A stretch of DNA of 64,000 nucleotides, from positions 1,240,001 to 1,304,000 of the forward strand of contig NZ_SPNT01000001.1 of NCBI RefSeq assembly GCF_004959855.1, written 5' to 3'. This document shows positions 27,938-37,868 of this stretch, piece after piece. The stretch comes from Nitratireductor sp. XY-223 (GTDB lineage: Bacteria > Pseudomonadota > Alphaproteobacteria > Rhizobiales > Rhizobiaceae). Below the pieces are notes generated by a model. It was given only the letters and a program-made list of their open reading frames with translations. It was not told the DNA's origin and did not search any database. The number at the start of each line of letters is the position of its first letter. Position 1 is the first letter of the stretch. The position numbers and the translations under genes are program-made.

Positions 27938-28957
27938 TCATGATTTGCGGTCGACCTTCCAGCTGAAGCCGGAGCGCATGGCGTCTTTCAGTGTGCGGTC
28001 CGTCCTGGCGGCAGCGTCGGATTGCGCACCCTGCACCGTGTAAACCGGGCCGGGATCGTCGTACAGGACGCCCGTGGCCATCGGAAATTCCGGATTTGTC
28101 ATGCGCGCAAGCGCCGTTGCCAGATTGTAGTTGCCGGGGTCGTGGACAAGCACATCGTTTGCGGAATCCTCTGACAGTTCCGCCGCGCGCAGACCGAGCG
28201 CAGCCGGATCGAAGACCAGGCCGCGGCTGCCGTCGGTTCCGTAGACCAGCGGCTTGCCAGGCTCCACCTGCAACTGGTGCTCGGCAAGATTGGCCTTGGC
28301 CGTGAATCCGTCGAACACATCCTCGTTGAAGACGATGCAGTTCTGGAAAATCTCGACGAAGGCCGCACCCTTGTGGTGATAGGCCGCCTTGAGCACCTCC
28401 GTGAGCTGCTTGACCTGCGTGTCCACGCCGCGGGCGACGAAGCGCGCGCCGCAGCCCAGCGCGAAACTCGACGGATCGACGGGATTGTCGATGCTTCCGC
28501 CGGGCGACGAGGGGGAGCGGGTCGCAAGGTGCGATGTCGGCGAGTACTGGCCTTTCGTCAGGCCGTAGGTCTCGTTGTTGAACAGCAGGATCTGGCAGTT
28601 CAGGTTTCGCCGCAGGATATGCAGCAGGTGATTGCCGCCGATCGACAGGCCGTCCCCGTCGCCGGTGACGATCCACACATCCAGGTCGGGATTGGCCAGT
28701 AGCATGCCGGTCGCGACCGCCGGTGCGCGGCCGTGGATCGTGTGGAAGCCGTACGTGTCGATGTAATAGGGAAACCGCGAGGAACAGCCGATGCCCGAGA
28801 CGAAGACCGTGTTTTCGCGGCGCGCACCGACCTCTGCGAGAACTGTGCGCACGGCCTTCAAAATAGCGTAGTCGCCGCAACCCGGACACCAGCGCACTTC
28901 CTGGTCCGTGGCGAAATCGGCAGCCGTCAGTTTGGTGCTCGTCAGTTGTTCATTCAT
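27938..28957 (-). CDS. 2-oxoacid:acceptor oxidoreductase beta subunit (KorB-like)
   Basis: A 339-residue thiamine-diphosphate subunit. Cys24 and Cys27 in WCPGCGDYA, Cys58 in IGCSSRF and Cys207 in FQNCIVFNED give the four-cysteine pattern expected for one 4Fe-4S cluster. The ThDP motif is TGDGDGLSIGGNHL (98-111). Such enzymes oxidise 2-oxoglutarate or related 2-oxoacids to acyl-CoA, reducing ferredoxin. A GTG one codon upstream (28960) is an alternative start. It overlaps the alpha gene by 8 bases. Confidence 0.9.
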   Translation of the reverse strand: MNEQLTSTKLTAADFATDQEVRWCPGCGDYAILKAVRTVLAEVGARRENTVFVSGIGCSSRFPYYIDTYGFHTIHGRAPAVATGMLLANPDLDVWIVTGDGDGLSIGGNHLLHILRRNLNCQILLFNNETYGLTKGQYSPTSHLATRSPSSPGGSIDNPVDPSSFALGCGARFVARGVDTQVKQLTEVLKAAYHHKGAAFVEIFQNCIVFNEDVFDGFTAKANLAEHQLQVEPGKPLVYGTDGSRGLVFDPAALGLRAAELSEDSANDVLVHDPGNYNLATALARMTNPEFPMATGVLYDDPGPVYTVQGAQSDAAARTDRTLKDAMRSGFSWKVDRKS

Positions 28958-30809
28958 CACCAGGCTCCAGACGGGAGAGTATCGCTTCCTCGATCTCGGC
29001 GACCTGGAACGGCCGGCCCGTCATCTTGTTCAACGCCTCGACATTCGTGCATCCTTCGGCCCGCAGCAGCGCGGCGAGCTGTCCGGTGTTCATTTCCGGA
29101 ACCAGGATGCGCCTGAAGGCGGCCAGCAGATTGCCCTGATTGGCCGCAAAGGGCCGCAGGTGATGCAAATGGATGTGGGAGACGCTGTAGTTGCGCGCCC
29201 GCAGGTTTGTCACCGCCCTGGAAATCGGACCGTAGGTCGAGCCCCAGCCGACGACGGCGAGATCGCCCTCGGCAGGACCCTGGTCCGGCTCAAGCCGCGG
29301 AATGGACTTCGCGATCCCGGCGATCTTGTCCGCGCGCACATCGGTCATTTTCTGATGGTTGTCCGGTTCATAGGAAATGTGACCGGTGGCGAAATCCTTT
29401 TCGATGCCGCCGATACGGTGCTCGCAACCGGGCGTTCCCGGCACGGCCCAGGTGCGGGCCAGCGTTTCGGGATCGCGATCATAGGGATTGAAACTCTCCG
29501 GCTCGGCGTGGTTGGCAACATCGATCCGCGGCAGTTGATCGATGTCCGGCAAGATCCACGGGCTCGACGAATTGGCGACGAAACCGTCGGACAGCAGGAT
29601 CACCGGCGTCATGTAGGTCAGGGCGATGCGGGCCGCCTCGATCGCCATTTCGAAGCATTCGGCGGGCGAGCCGGCCGCGAGCACGGCCAGCGGGCTCTCG
29701 CCGTGACGGCCGTAGAGCGCCTGGTTCAGGTCCGACTGCTCGGTCTTCGTCGGCATACCCGTCGAAGGGCCGGCCCGTTGTGTGTTGACAATGATGAGCG
29801 GCAGTTCGGCCGAGACCGCCAGGCTCATGGCCTCTTGCTTCAGGGCGATCCCCGGCCCGGAACTCGAGGTCACGCCGAGCCCGCCGGCGAAGGAGACGCC
29901 GATGGCGGCGCAGATCGCGGCGATCTCGTCCTCGGCCTGAAAGGTGGTGACGCCGATATCGGAAAGCCGCGCCAGCGTGTGCAGCAATGGCGAGGCCGGC
30001 GTGATCGGATAGGAAGAGAACACGAGCCTGCGGCCGGACAACTCGGCAGCCGCGGCGAGCCCCCATGCGAGGGCCTCGTAGCCGGTGACGAAATTGTATG
30101 TTCCCGGCTCGGGCGTGATGCGGGCGACCTCCAGGGCGGTGGCCTCAACCGTCTCGCCATAGGCGTGGCCGGCATTGAGCGCGGCGATATTTGCGGTCGC
30201 AACGTCCTTGTTTCCGGCGAATTTGTGTTCCAGCCACGCGATTGTCGGCTGCCGGTCGCGCCCGTACATCCAGTAGACGAGGCCGAGCGCCCAGAAGTTC
30301 TTGCAGCGCAGCGACGCCTTCCTGTTGAGACCGATATCGGCGACGCTCTCAAGCGTCAGTTTCGATATGTCGGGCGCCAGGATCCGGTAACCGTCGAGCG
30401 TTCCGTCCTCGAGCGGCGAGGCCGAATAGCCTGCCTTCTCGAAATTGCGCTGCGTGAACGTGCCGGAATCCACCAGGATGGTTCCGCCTTTTTTCAGGAT
30501 GTCGAGATTGGTCTTGAGCGCGGCGGGATTGAGCGCGACGAGCATGTCTGCCTCGTCGCCGATGGTCTTGATCGGCCTGCCGCCGAAATGCACCTGGTAG
30601 GCGGAAACGCCGTAGGTGGTGCCGACGGGCGCGCGGACTTCGGACGGATATTCCGGAAACGTGCCGAGATCGTTTTCGGCCATGGCGCTGGCCAGGCCGA
30701 GCTGCGAGCCGATGACCTGTATGCCGTCGCCGGAATCGCCCGCGAAGCGGACGACCACGGTCTCGACGGTGGATCCTTCAGGTGGTTTGGTGCCTTCAAC
30801 AACGTTCAT
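28950..30809 (-). CDS. 2-oxoacid:acceptor oxidoreductase alpha subunit with fused gamma domain (KorA-like)
   Basis: A 619-residue fusion. The N-terminal gamma-type domain (VVVRFAGDSGDGIQVIGSQL, about residues 16-35) is followed by the alpha pyrimidine-binding domain (SSYPITPASPLLHTLARLSD, then EDEIAAICAAIGVSFAGGLG and TSSSGPGIALKQEAMSLAV). The ATG at 30809 (MNVVEGTKPPEGSTVE) is chosen over an upstream in-frame start whose residues do not look like the family. No delta (ferredoxin-like) subunit is adjacent, so an external ferredoxin must accept electrons. Substrate specificity cannot be read from sequence. Confidence 0.9.
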   Translation of the reverse strand: MNVVEGTKPPEGSTVETVVVRFAGDSGDGIQVIGSQLGLASAMAENDLGTFPEYPSEVRAPVGTTYGVSAYQVHFGGRPIKTIGDEADMLVALNPAALKTNLDILKKGGTILVDSGTFTQRNFEKAGYSASPLEDGTLDGYRILAPDISKLTLESVADIGLNRKASLRCKNFWALGLVYWMYGRDRQPTIAWLEHKFAGNKDVATANIAALNAGHAYGETVEATALEVARITPEPGTYNFVTGYEALAWGLAAAAELSGRRLVFSSYPITPASPLLHTLARLSDIGVTTFQAEDEIAAICAAIGVSFAGGLGVTSSSGPGIALKQEAMSLAVSAELPLIIVNTQRAGPSTGMPTKTEQSDLNQALYGRHGESPLAVLAAGSPAECFEMAIEAARIALTYMTPVILLSDGFVANSSSPWILPDIDQLPRIDVANHAEPESFNPYDRDPETLARTWAVPGTPGCEHRIGGIEKDFATGHISYEPDNHQKMTDVRADKIAGIAKSIPRLEPDQGPAEGDLAVVGWGSTYGPISRAVTNLRARNYSVSHIHLHHLRPFAANQGNLLAAFRRILVPEMNTGQLAALLRAEGCTNVEALNKMTGRPFQVAEIEEAILSRLEPGDE

Positions 30810-31027
30810 GCGTGGATCTTTGTCCTGCGATCGTTCCAAAACGGTCTGGCGGCAAAGCCGGTTCCCTTGTTTATAGCGCACTGCCGGGGCAAAGAGTATT
30901 GCCAATTGGACGCGGGCCCGGTCTCGGCGGTTTGGGAAGCGTCGTTGGCGCCGAACGGATTATTGATTCCACTTGGCGACCCGTTTGGATAGATTGCCCC
31001 GGCGATCATCCCGAACTGGAGGACCAA

Positions 31028-31912
31028 GTGGACAAACCGCGTCCCGTCGATCATCTCGTGCTGCCGACCGCGGAGCTGGAGGTTGCACGAGCCCGCCTTG
31101 CATCGCTGGGCTTTACCGTGGCCCCGGAGGCGCGGCATCCGTTCGGTACGGCCAATGCATGCGTGTTCTTTGCCGACGGCACCTATCTGGAGCCGCTGGC
31201 GGTCGCGCAAAGGGAGCTTTGCGAACATGCGGCAATCGACGGCAACGTCTTCGTCAAGCGAGACCAGGCCTACCGGTTCCGCCGGGGAGAGGAGGGCTTT
31301 TCCGCGCTTGTCATGGGAACCGACAATGCAGCAGAGGACCGGAACCGGTTCGTAAGAGCCGGCATCAGCGCCGGCCTCAACCTCGAATTCTCCCGCCCTT
31401 TCGAGACACCGGACGGCGCCCGCGCAATGGCGGGGTTCGAACTGGCGTTTGCCGGCGACCTAAGGGCGCCCGACGTCTTTTTCTTCACCTGCCAGCGCAA
31501 GAATCCGCCGGAAGTCGACCGGACCGCGCTCGAAACCCACGAAAACGGCGTGACCGGAATCAGGCAGGTGGTGCTGTCGGAACCAAATCCCAGCGACTTC
31601 CAGTACCTTCTCCAGCAGGTCGTTGGCCAGCGTGAGGTCAACGCGCATTCGTTCGGTGTCGATCTCGCCGCGGCCAATACCGATGTCGTTGCGCTTAACG
31701 CCGCGGGACTGAAGGGTTTTTTCGGCGTCGAGGGTGGCACCCATGCCCGGGGGCTACGACTGCGCGGCATCGTCTTTGCGACCGGCGATCTCAATGCGAT
31801 GGAACAACGGCTGAAGGAAGAGGGCATAGCCTATGTCTTCACGGCCGGGCGGCTGGTCGTCGCGGAAACGGCGGGGCAGGGCGCCTTCTTCGCCTTCGAA
31901 CAGGTCGAGTGA
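31028..31912 (+). CDS. VOC/glyoxalase-like domain protein
   Basis: A 294-residue protein of the vicinal-oxygen-chelate fold (Glyoxalase_3-like). It opens VDHLVLPTAELEVARARLAS, typical of a first VOC module, and a second module follows (VVLSEPNPSDFQYLLQQVVG). The GTG at 31028 has GGAGG 5 bases upstream, which supports it over longer in-frame starts. Substrate unknown. It is divergent from the oxidoreductase genes and upstream of eno. A metal-dependent dioxygenase or lyase role is possible but unproven. Confidence 0.78.
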   Translation: MDKPRPVDHLVLPTAELEVARARLASLGFTVAPEARHPFGTANACVFFADGTYLEPLAVAQRELCEHAAIDGNVFVKRDQAYRFRRGEEGFSALVMGTDNAAEDRNRFVRAGISAGLNLEFSRPFETPDGARAMAGFELAFAGDLRAPDVFFFTCQRKNPPEVDRTALETHENGVTGIRQVVLSEPNPSDFQYLLQQVVGQREVNAHSFGVDLAAANTDVVALNAAGLKGFFGVEGGTHARGLRLRGIVFATGDLNAMEQRLKEEGIAYVFTAGRLVVAETAGQGAFFAFEQVE

Positions 31913-33292
<1,380 letters not shown>

Positions 33293-33319
33293 CGCCCGAT
33301 AAGAGAACTTGCGGACTTG

Positions 33320-33348
33320 AACGGCCTTCCAAAGCGGAGGCCGTTTTC
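33320..33348 (+). terminator. Rho-independent terminator after eno
   Basis: AACGGCCTTCC pairs with GGAGGCCGTT across a short A-rich loop (one bulged base), followed by TT and a T-rich stretch. Confidence 0.75.
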
Positions 33349-33393
33349 ATTTGACCCGCTCTTCCCCGGATCGGCAGGGCAAAAGGTCGCAAC

Positions 33394-33427
33394 CTAATAT
33401 TAGTATCTTACAATATTCTAATATAAA
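33394..33427 (+). promoter_or_regulatory. AT-rich promoter with palindromes upstream of the membrane-protein gene
   Basis: A perfect 10-bp palindrome CTAATATTAG (33394-33403) is followed by TTCTAATAT (33416-33424), so ATATTAG and CTAATAT also form a longer inverted repeat. TATAAA at 33422-33427 could be a -10 box. This AT-rich island stands out in a GC-rich genome and looks like a repressor-controlled promoter. The regulator is not in the window. Confidence 0.5.
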
Positions 33428-33505
33428 ACTATATTCGGATGATATCACCATGCCGTTCCGGCCGTCCGGCCGGGGCGGGCCGAAGCTCTTGCCATGGAGT
33501 CTGCT

Positions 33506-34741
33506 ATGGTCAATACCTCCCGATTCAACGGTCCCTACAACCCGCTCTATTTCCTTGCCTCGCTGGGCAATGGCGGCTTGGCGGTTTCCTTCTTCATCTA
33601 TCTGATGTTCATGCTGCCGCATCCGGAGTCGGCGATCCCGACCTTTGCCACGCTGTCGCGCGTCTATTCCGGCGGCGATCCGCTTCTTGCGGTGCCGGTG
33701 GCGGTGGCGCTCGCCGGGATCCTCTATTTCGCCTACCAGCACTACCGGCTTCTGATCAGGAATTTGCGGGCCTATCGCACCTATCAGAAGACGGAGGCCT
33801 ACGGGAAACTCATGGCCGGCAACGCGGAGGTCACCCGCATGGCGATACCGCTGACCCTGTCGATGAGCATCAATGTCGCCTTCATTCTCGGTGCCTTGTT
33901 CGTCCCGGGACTCTGGAGCGTCGTTGAATATCTCTTCCCCGCTGCGCTCGTGGCATTCGGTGCAGTCGCCATCCTGGCGCTGCACATGTTCGCCTCCTAT
34001 TTCAGCCGCATCCTCGTCAATGGCAGGTTCGACTGGTCCACCAACAACAGCCTCAGCCAGCTCGTCGCTGTCTTCGCCATGTCGATGATCGGGGTCGGCT
34101 TCGCGGCACCCGCTGCGATGAGCCATGTCCAGGCAACCGTCGTCATCGGCATGGTGCTGTCGATCTTCTTCCTGACCGCCGCCGCCGTCTTCGGAACGGT
34201 GATGGTCGTTCTCGGCATCAAGGACATGCTGGAACACGGCGTCAGCGAGGAGGGCTCTCCGTCGCTGTGGATCATCATTCCCATCATCACTGTGAGCGGC
34301 ATCGCCATGGTCCGGCTGTCGCACGGGCTCCATCATGTCTTTGCGGGCGGGCCGGCAGCCTCCGACATGCTGGTCAATCTCGTGGTTCTGTTGTCCGTTC
34401 AGTTGCTGTTCGGGCTGATCGGCCTCGTCGTGCTGCGCAAGCTGCATTATTTCGCGGACTACGTTCACGGCGGCAAGATCAGTGCCTCCTCCTACGCCCT
34501 GATCTGTCCGGGTGTGGCGCTGATGGTGTTCGGCATGTTCTTCATTCACCCGGGACTGGTGGGAAACGGCATCGTCGAGAAGTTCTCCCTCGTGTACTTC
34601 GTGCTGATGGCGCCGCTGGTCTACATACAGTTGATCACGATCCGCACGATGCTGCTCCTGAACCGCAAGCATCTGGGGCCGGGCCGGGCAGGTGAGATGG
34701 GCGCGAGCGCACCGTCCGCGCGCCTCGATGCCGCAGAGTGA
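33506..34741 (+). CDS. Polytopic inner-membrane protein of unknown function (possibly TsoY-like)
   Basis: A 411-residue protein with about ten hydrophobic helices and a distinctive start, FNGPYNPLYFLASLGNGGLA. The ATG at 33506 has GGAG 6 bases upstream; an ATG four codons earlier (33494) is the alternative. A Cys-Pro-Gly triplet lies within a membrane segment (SYALICPGVALMVFGMFF). From memory it resembles a family whose members in some organisms carry selenocysteine (TsoY), but I could not verify this. It has several His residues near membrane segments (RLSHGLHHVF). It is a single-gene unit flanked by terminators. No function is claimed. Confidence 0.65.
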   Translation: MVNTSRFNGPYNPLYFLASLGNGGLAVSFFIYLMFMLPHPESAIPTFATLSRVYSGGDPLLAVPVAVALAGILYFAYQHYRLLIRNLRAYRTYQKTEAYGKLMAGNAEVTRMAIPLTLSMSINVAFILGALFVPGLWSVVEYLFPAALVAFGAVAILALHMFASYFSRILVNGRFDWSTNNSLSQLVAVFAMSMIGVGFAAPAAMSHVQATVVIGMVLSIFFLTAAAVFGTVMVVLGIKDMLEHGVSEEGSPSLWIIIPIITVSGIAMVRLSHGLHHVFAGGPAASDMLVNLVVLLSVQLLFGLIGLVVLRKLHYFADYVHGGKISASSYALICPGVALMVFGMFFIHPGLVGNGIVEKFSLVYFVLMAPLVYIQLITIRTMLLLNRKHLGPGRAGEMGASAPSARLDAAE

Positions 34742-34765
34742 CAATCCGGGCCTGCAATGCGATCC

Positions 34766-34793
34766 ACGGCGCCGGTGTTTCCGGCGCCGTTTC
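34766..34793 (+). terminator. Strong hairpin after the membrane-protein gene
   Basis: A perfect 10-bp stem, ACGGCGCCGG with CCGGCGCCGT around TGTTT, starts 25 bases after the stop. The following T run is short (TTTC), so termination may be partial. Confidence 0.65.
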
Positions 34794-34930
34794 GGCCGGA
34801 GATCCCGAAACAGGGCAGGGCGGATCGATAACACGTTATTAAACATGTTGCGTCATAAAGGAGTTCCAGTATCCGCCAGCGGTCATGAGCGGCCGGGCGC
34901 GCGTTTGTATCGAGTAAAGTAGCGTCTGAC

Positions 34931-35248
34931 ATGTCGACACGGCAGAAGAAGATCAGGAATACCGGCCGACTGGTTGTTCCACTATTTGCAATCGCCTTTA
35001 TCAGTTATTTCGGATTTCATTCGATCAACGGCGACCGGGGACTGAACGCGACGCAGCGCTTCGATATGCGCAAGGCCGAGCTGGAGGCGCGTCTTTCGGC
35101 TCTGACGGAGGAGCGTAAGTTGTTGCAGCAAAGGGTAAAATTGCTGCCGTCGAGCGGGCCGGTCGTGCGCGACATGCTCGATGAAAAGGCCCGCGAAGCG
35201 CTCAATCTGTCGCGTCCGAACGAGATCGTCATCTACAAATTTCATTGA
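34931..35248 (+). CDS. ftsB: Septum formation initiator FtsB-like protein
   Basis: A 105-residue bitopic membrane protein with a short cytoplasmic basic N-terminus, one membrane helix (LVVPLFAIAFISYFGFHSIN) and a periplasmic coiled coil (KAELEARLSALTEERKLLQQ). This is the DivIC/FtsB layout of the cell-division complex with FtsL and FtsQ. In rhizobia a gene of this type sits between eno and pdhA, as here. Confidence 0.85.
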   Translation: MSTRQKKIRNTGRLVVPLFAIAFISYFGFHSINGDRGLNATQRFDMRKAELEARLSALTEERKLLQQRVKLLPSSGPVVRDMLDEKAREALNLSRPNEIVIYKFH

Positions 35249-35387
35249 TTTAACTGTAATCCAGTTAACACCTGTTTTATTATTTAAAAACAGTAATATA
35301 ACTTTCAAGCAAGCTATGCATAATTGGCCTTGCTGGCCGTTCCCCAATTCCGTAAGGTGAATGCCGACGAACAATTGGGAGGACTCC
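35249..35387. promoter_or_regulatory. ftsB-pdhA intergenic region with several inverted repeats
   Basis: This AT-rich 139-bp region holds three inverted repeats. TTAACTG/CAGTTAA (35250-35268) has a 5-base loop, CTGTTTT/AAAACAG (35272-35293) has an 8-base loop, and AATTGG/CCAATT lies at 35322-35349. The first two may end ftsB transcription or act as operators. The third overlaps the likely pdh promoter region and recalls pyruvate-regulator half-sites, though its spacing is longer than the E. coli PdhR site. A GGGAGGA ribosome site precedes pdhA. Confidence 0.45.
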
Positions 35388-36458
35388 ATGGCCCCGCGCA
35401 AAAGTGCAGCGTCAGCCGGTCGTCGCGCCGGTGCATCGAAATCCGCGAAATCAAGGTCTGGCAAATCCGCAAAGCCGGCCATCGGCACCGAGATTGCCGA
35501 ATTCGACAAGGAACAGGAACTCGGTGTCTACCGCGAGATGCTTCTCATCCGGCGGTTCGAGGAAAAAGCCGGCCAGCTCTACGGAATGGGCTTCATCGGT
35601 GGCTTCTGCCATCTCTATATCGGCCAGGAAGCGGTCATCACCGGCATCCAGCACGCCATGCGGGACGGCGACCAGCTGATCACCGGCTACCGGGACCACG
35701 GTCACATGCTCGCGGCCGGAATGACGGCGCGCGGTGTCATGGCGGAACTGACCGGCAGACAGAGCGGCTATTCGCGCGGCAAGGGCGGCTCGATGCATAT
35801 GTTCTCCTTTGAAAAGAACTTCTTCGGCGGCCACGGCATCGTCGGTGCCCAGGTGCCGCTCGGCACCGGTCTCGCCTTCGCCAACCGCTACAGGGACAAC
35901 GGCAATGTCAGCATCGCCTTTTACGGCGACGGCGCGTCCAACCAGGGCCAGGTCTATGAAAGCTTCAACATGGCCGAGCTTTGGGAACTGCCCGTTGTCT
36001 ATGTCGTCGAGAACAACCGCTACGCCATGGGCACGGCCGTGTCCCGCGCATCGGCGCAGACCGACTTCTCGCAGCGTGGCGTGTCCTTCAACATTCCCGG
36101 ATACCAGGTCGACGGCATGGATGTGCGGGCTGTCTTTGCCGCGGCCGAGGCGGCGCTTGAGCACGCGCGCTCCGGCAACGGGCCGATCATCCTGGAAATG
36201 CTGACCTACCGCTATCGCGGTCATTCCATGTCGGATCCCGCCAAGTACCGCAGCAAGGACGAAGTGCAGAAGATGCGCTCCGAGCACGACCCGATCGAAC
36301 AGGTCAAGGTGCGCCTTCTCGAGAAGGGATGGGCCAGCGAGGACGAGTTGAAGGCCATAGACAAGAGCGTGCGCGATATCGTCGCCGACAGCGCCGAATT
36401 CGCCCAGACGGATCCCGAACCCGATCCGTCGGAACTTTACACGGACATTCTGGCCTAG
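35388..36458 (+). CDS. pdhA: Pyruvate dehydrogenase E1 component, alpha subunit
   Basis: A 356-residue E1 alpha that decarboxylates pyruvate on thiamine diphosphate, with PdhB. The ThDP motif runs from [20 protein letters not shown] to [27 protein letters not shown] is the conserved segment containing the mitochondrial phosphorylation-loop serines. A low-complexity Ala/Ser/Lys-rich N-terminus of about 35 residues precedes the domain. The ATG at 35388 has GGGAGGA upstream. It is the first gene of pdhA-pdhB-pdhC. Confidence 0.96.
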   Translation: MAPRKSAASAGRRAGASKSAKSRSGKSAKPAIGTEIAEFDKEQELGVYREMLLIRRFEEKAGQLYGMGFIGGFCHLYIGQEAVITGIQHAMRDGDQLITGYRDHGHMLAAGMTARGVMAELTGRQSGYSRGKGGSMHMFSFEKNFFGGHGIVGAQVPLGTGLAFANRYRDNGNVSIAFYGDGASNQGQVYESFNMAELWELPVVYVVENNRYAMGTAVSRASAQTDFSQRGVSFNIPGYQVDGMDVRAVFAAAEAALEHARSGNGPIILEMLTYRYRGHSMSDPAKYRSKDEVQKMRSEHDPIEQVKVRLLEKGWASEDELKAIDKSVRDIVADSAEFAQTDPEPDPSELYTDILA

Positions 36459-36474
36459 ACCGGGGGGAGACGAA

Positions 36475-37854
36475 ATGCCGATCGATATTCTTATGCCAGC
36501 GCTCTCGCCGACCATGGAAGAGGGCACACTCGCCAAATGGCTCAAACACGAGGGCGACAGTGTCACCTCGGGCGACGTCATTGCGGAAATCGAAACAGAC
36601 AAGGCGACGATGGAGGTCGAAGCTGTCGACGAGGGCACGATCGGCAAGATCGTCGTGCCCGAGGGCAGCGAGGGCGTCAAGGTCAACGCGGTGATCGCCG
36701 TGTTGCTCGGCGACGGCGAGACCGCCGCCGACATCGGAACCGAAACGCCTGCCGCGACCCCGGCGCCGGCACCGGCCGAAGCGCCGGCCCCGGTCGCCGC
36801 CGAACCCGCAGCAGCCGCGCCTGCGACGGCCGAGGTTCCGTCCGACCCGGATATTCCGGCGGGCACCGAAATGGTGCCGACGACGGTGCGCGAGGCGCTG
36901 CGCGACGCGATGGCGGAAGAAATGCGCGCCGACGACGATGTCTTCGTCATGGGCGAGGAAGTCGCCGAATATCAGGGGGCCTACAAGGTAACGCAGGGGC
37001 TGCTCGACGAGTTCGGCGCACGCCGTGTGGTCGACACGCCGATCACGGAGCACGGATTTGCCGGCGTCGGTGTCGGTGCGGCGATGGCGGGCCTCAAGCC
37101 TATTGTCGAATTCATGACTTTCAACTTCGCCATGCAGGCGATGGACCAGATTATCAATTCGGCTGCGAAGACGCGCTACATGTCCGGCGGCCAGATGCAT
37201 GCGCCGGTCGTCTTCCGCGGCCCGAACGGCGCCGCTGCGCGTGTCGCCGCGCAGCACTCCCAGTGCTACGCGTCCTGGTACAGCCATGTGCCGGGCCTCA
37301 AGGTTGTCATGCCCTACACGGCTGCAGACGCCAAGGGTCTTTTGAAGGCGGCGATCCGCGACCCCAACCCGATCATCTTCCTGGAGAACGAGATCCTCTA
37401 CGGCCACACGTTCGACGTGCCGAAATTGGACGATTTCGTTTTGCCGATCGGCAAGGCACGCATCCACCGGGCCGGCAACGACGTGACCATCGTCTCGTTC
37501 GGCATCGGCATGACCTATGCCGAGCAGGCGGCCGAGGAATTGTCGGGCATGGGCATCGAGGCGGAGGTCATCGACCTGCGCACCATCCGTCCGATGGACC
37601 TGCCGACGGTGATCGAGTCGGTCAAGAAGACCGGCCGCCTGGTGACCGTCGAGGAGGGCTTTCCGCAAAGCTCCGTCGGAACGGAAATCGCCACACGGGT
37701 TATGCAGCAGGCCTTCGACTATCTCGATGCGCCGATCCTGACCGTCGCCGGCAAGGACGTTCCGATGCCCTACGCGGCCAATCTTGAAAAGCTGGCTCTG
37801 CCGAATGTCGCCGAAGTCGTCGACGCGGTCAAAGCCGTCACCTACACGGCCTAG
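36475..37854 (+). CDS. pdhB: Pyruvate dehydrogenase E1 component, beta subunit with N-terminal lipoyl domain
   Basis: A 459-residue protein, about 130 residues longer than a plain E1 beta. The extra N-terminus is a complete lipoyl domain (lipoyl-lysine in [12 protein letters not shown], about residue 43) joined by an Ala/Pro/Glu linker (about 85-125). The E1 beta body begins near [20 protein letters not shown]. This fusion is usual in alphaproteobacteria. The lipoyl domain closely resembles that of pdhC also at DNA level. Start ATG 16 bases after pdhA. Confidence 0.96.
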   Translation: MPIDILMPALSPTMEEGTLAKWLKHEGDSVTSGDVIAEIETDKATMEVEAVDEGTIGKIVVPEGSEGVKVNAVIAVLLGDGETAADIGTETPAATPAPAPAEAPAPVAAEPAAAAPATAEVPSDPDIPAGTEMVPTTVREALRDAMAEEMRADDDVFVMGEEVAEYQGAYKVTQGLLDEFGARRVVDTPITEHGFAGVGVGAAMAGLKPIVEFMTFNFAMQAMDQIINSAAKTRYMSGGQMHAPVVFRGPNGAAARVAAQHSQCYASWYSHVPGLKVVMPYTAADAKGLLKAAIRDPNPIIFLENEILYGHTFDVPKLDDFVLPIGKARIHRAGNDVTIVSFGIGMTYAEQAAEELSGMGIEAEVIDLRTIRPMDLPTVIESVKKTGRLVTVEEGFPQSSVGTEIATRVMQQAFDYLDAPILTVAGKDVPMPYAANLEKLALPNVAEVVDAVKAVTYTA

Positions 37855-37868
37855 GGGAGGGCGCGAAG

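Noticed and set aside
28908-30992. A 694-codon plus-strand open frame opposite the oxidoreductase genes
   Set aside because: The minus-strand alpha and beta subunits have intact family motifs throughout; the antisense frame has none and no ribosome site.
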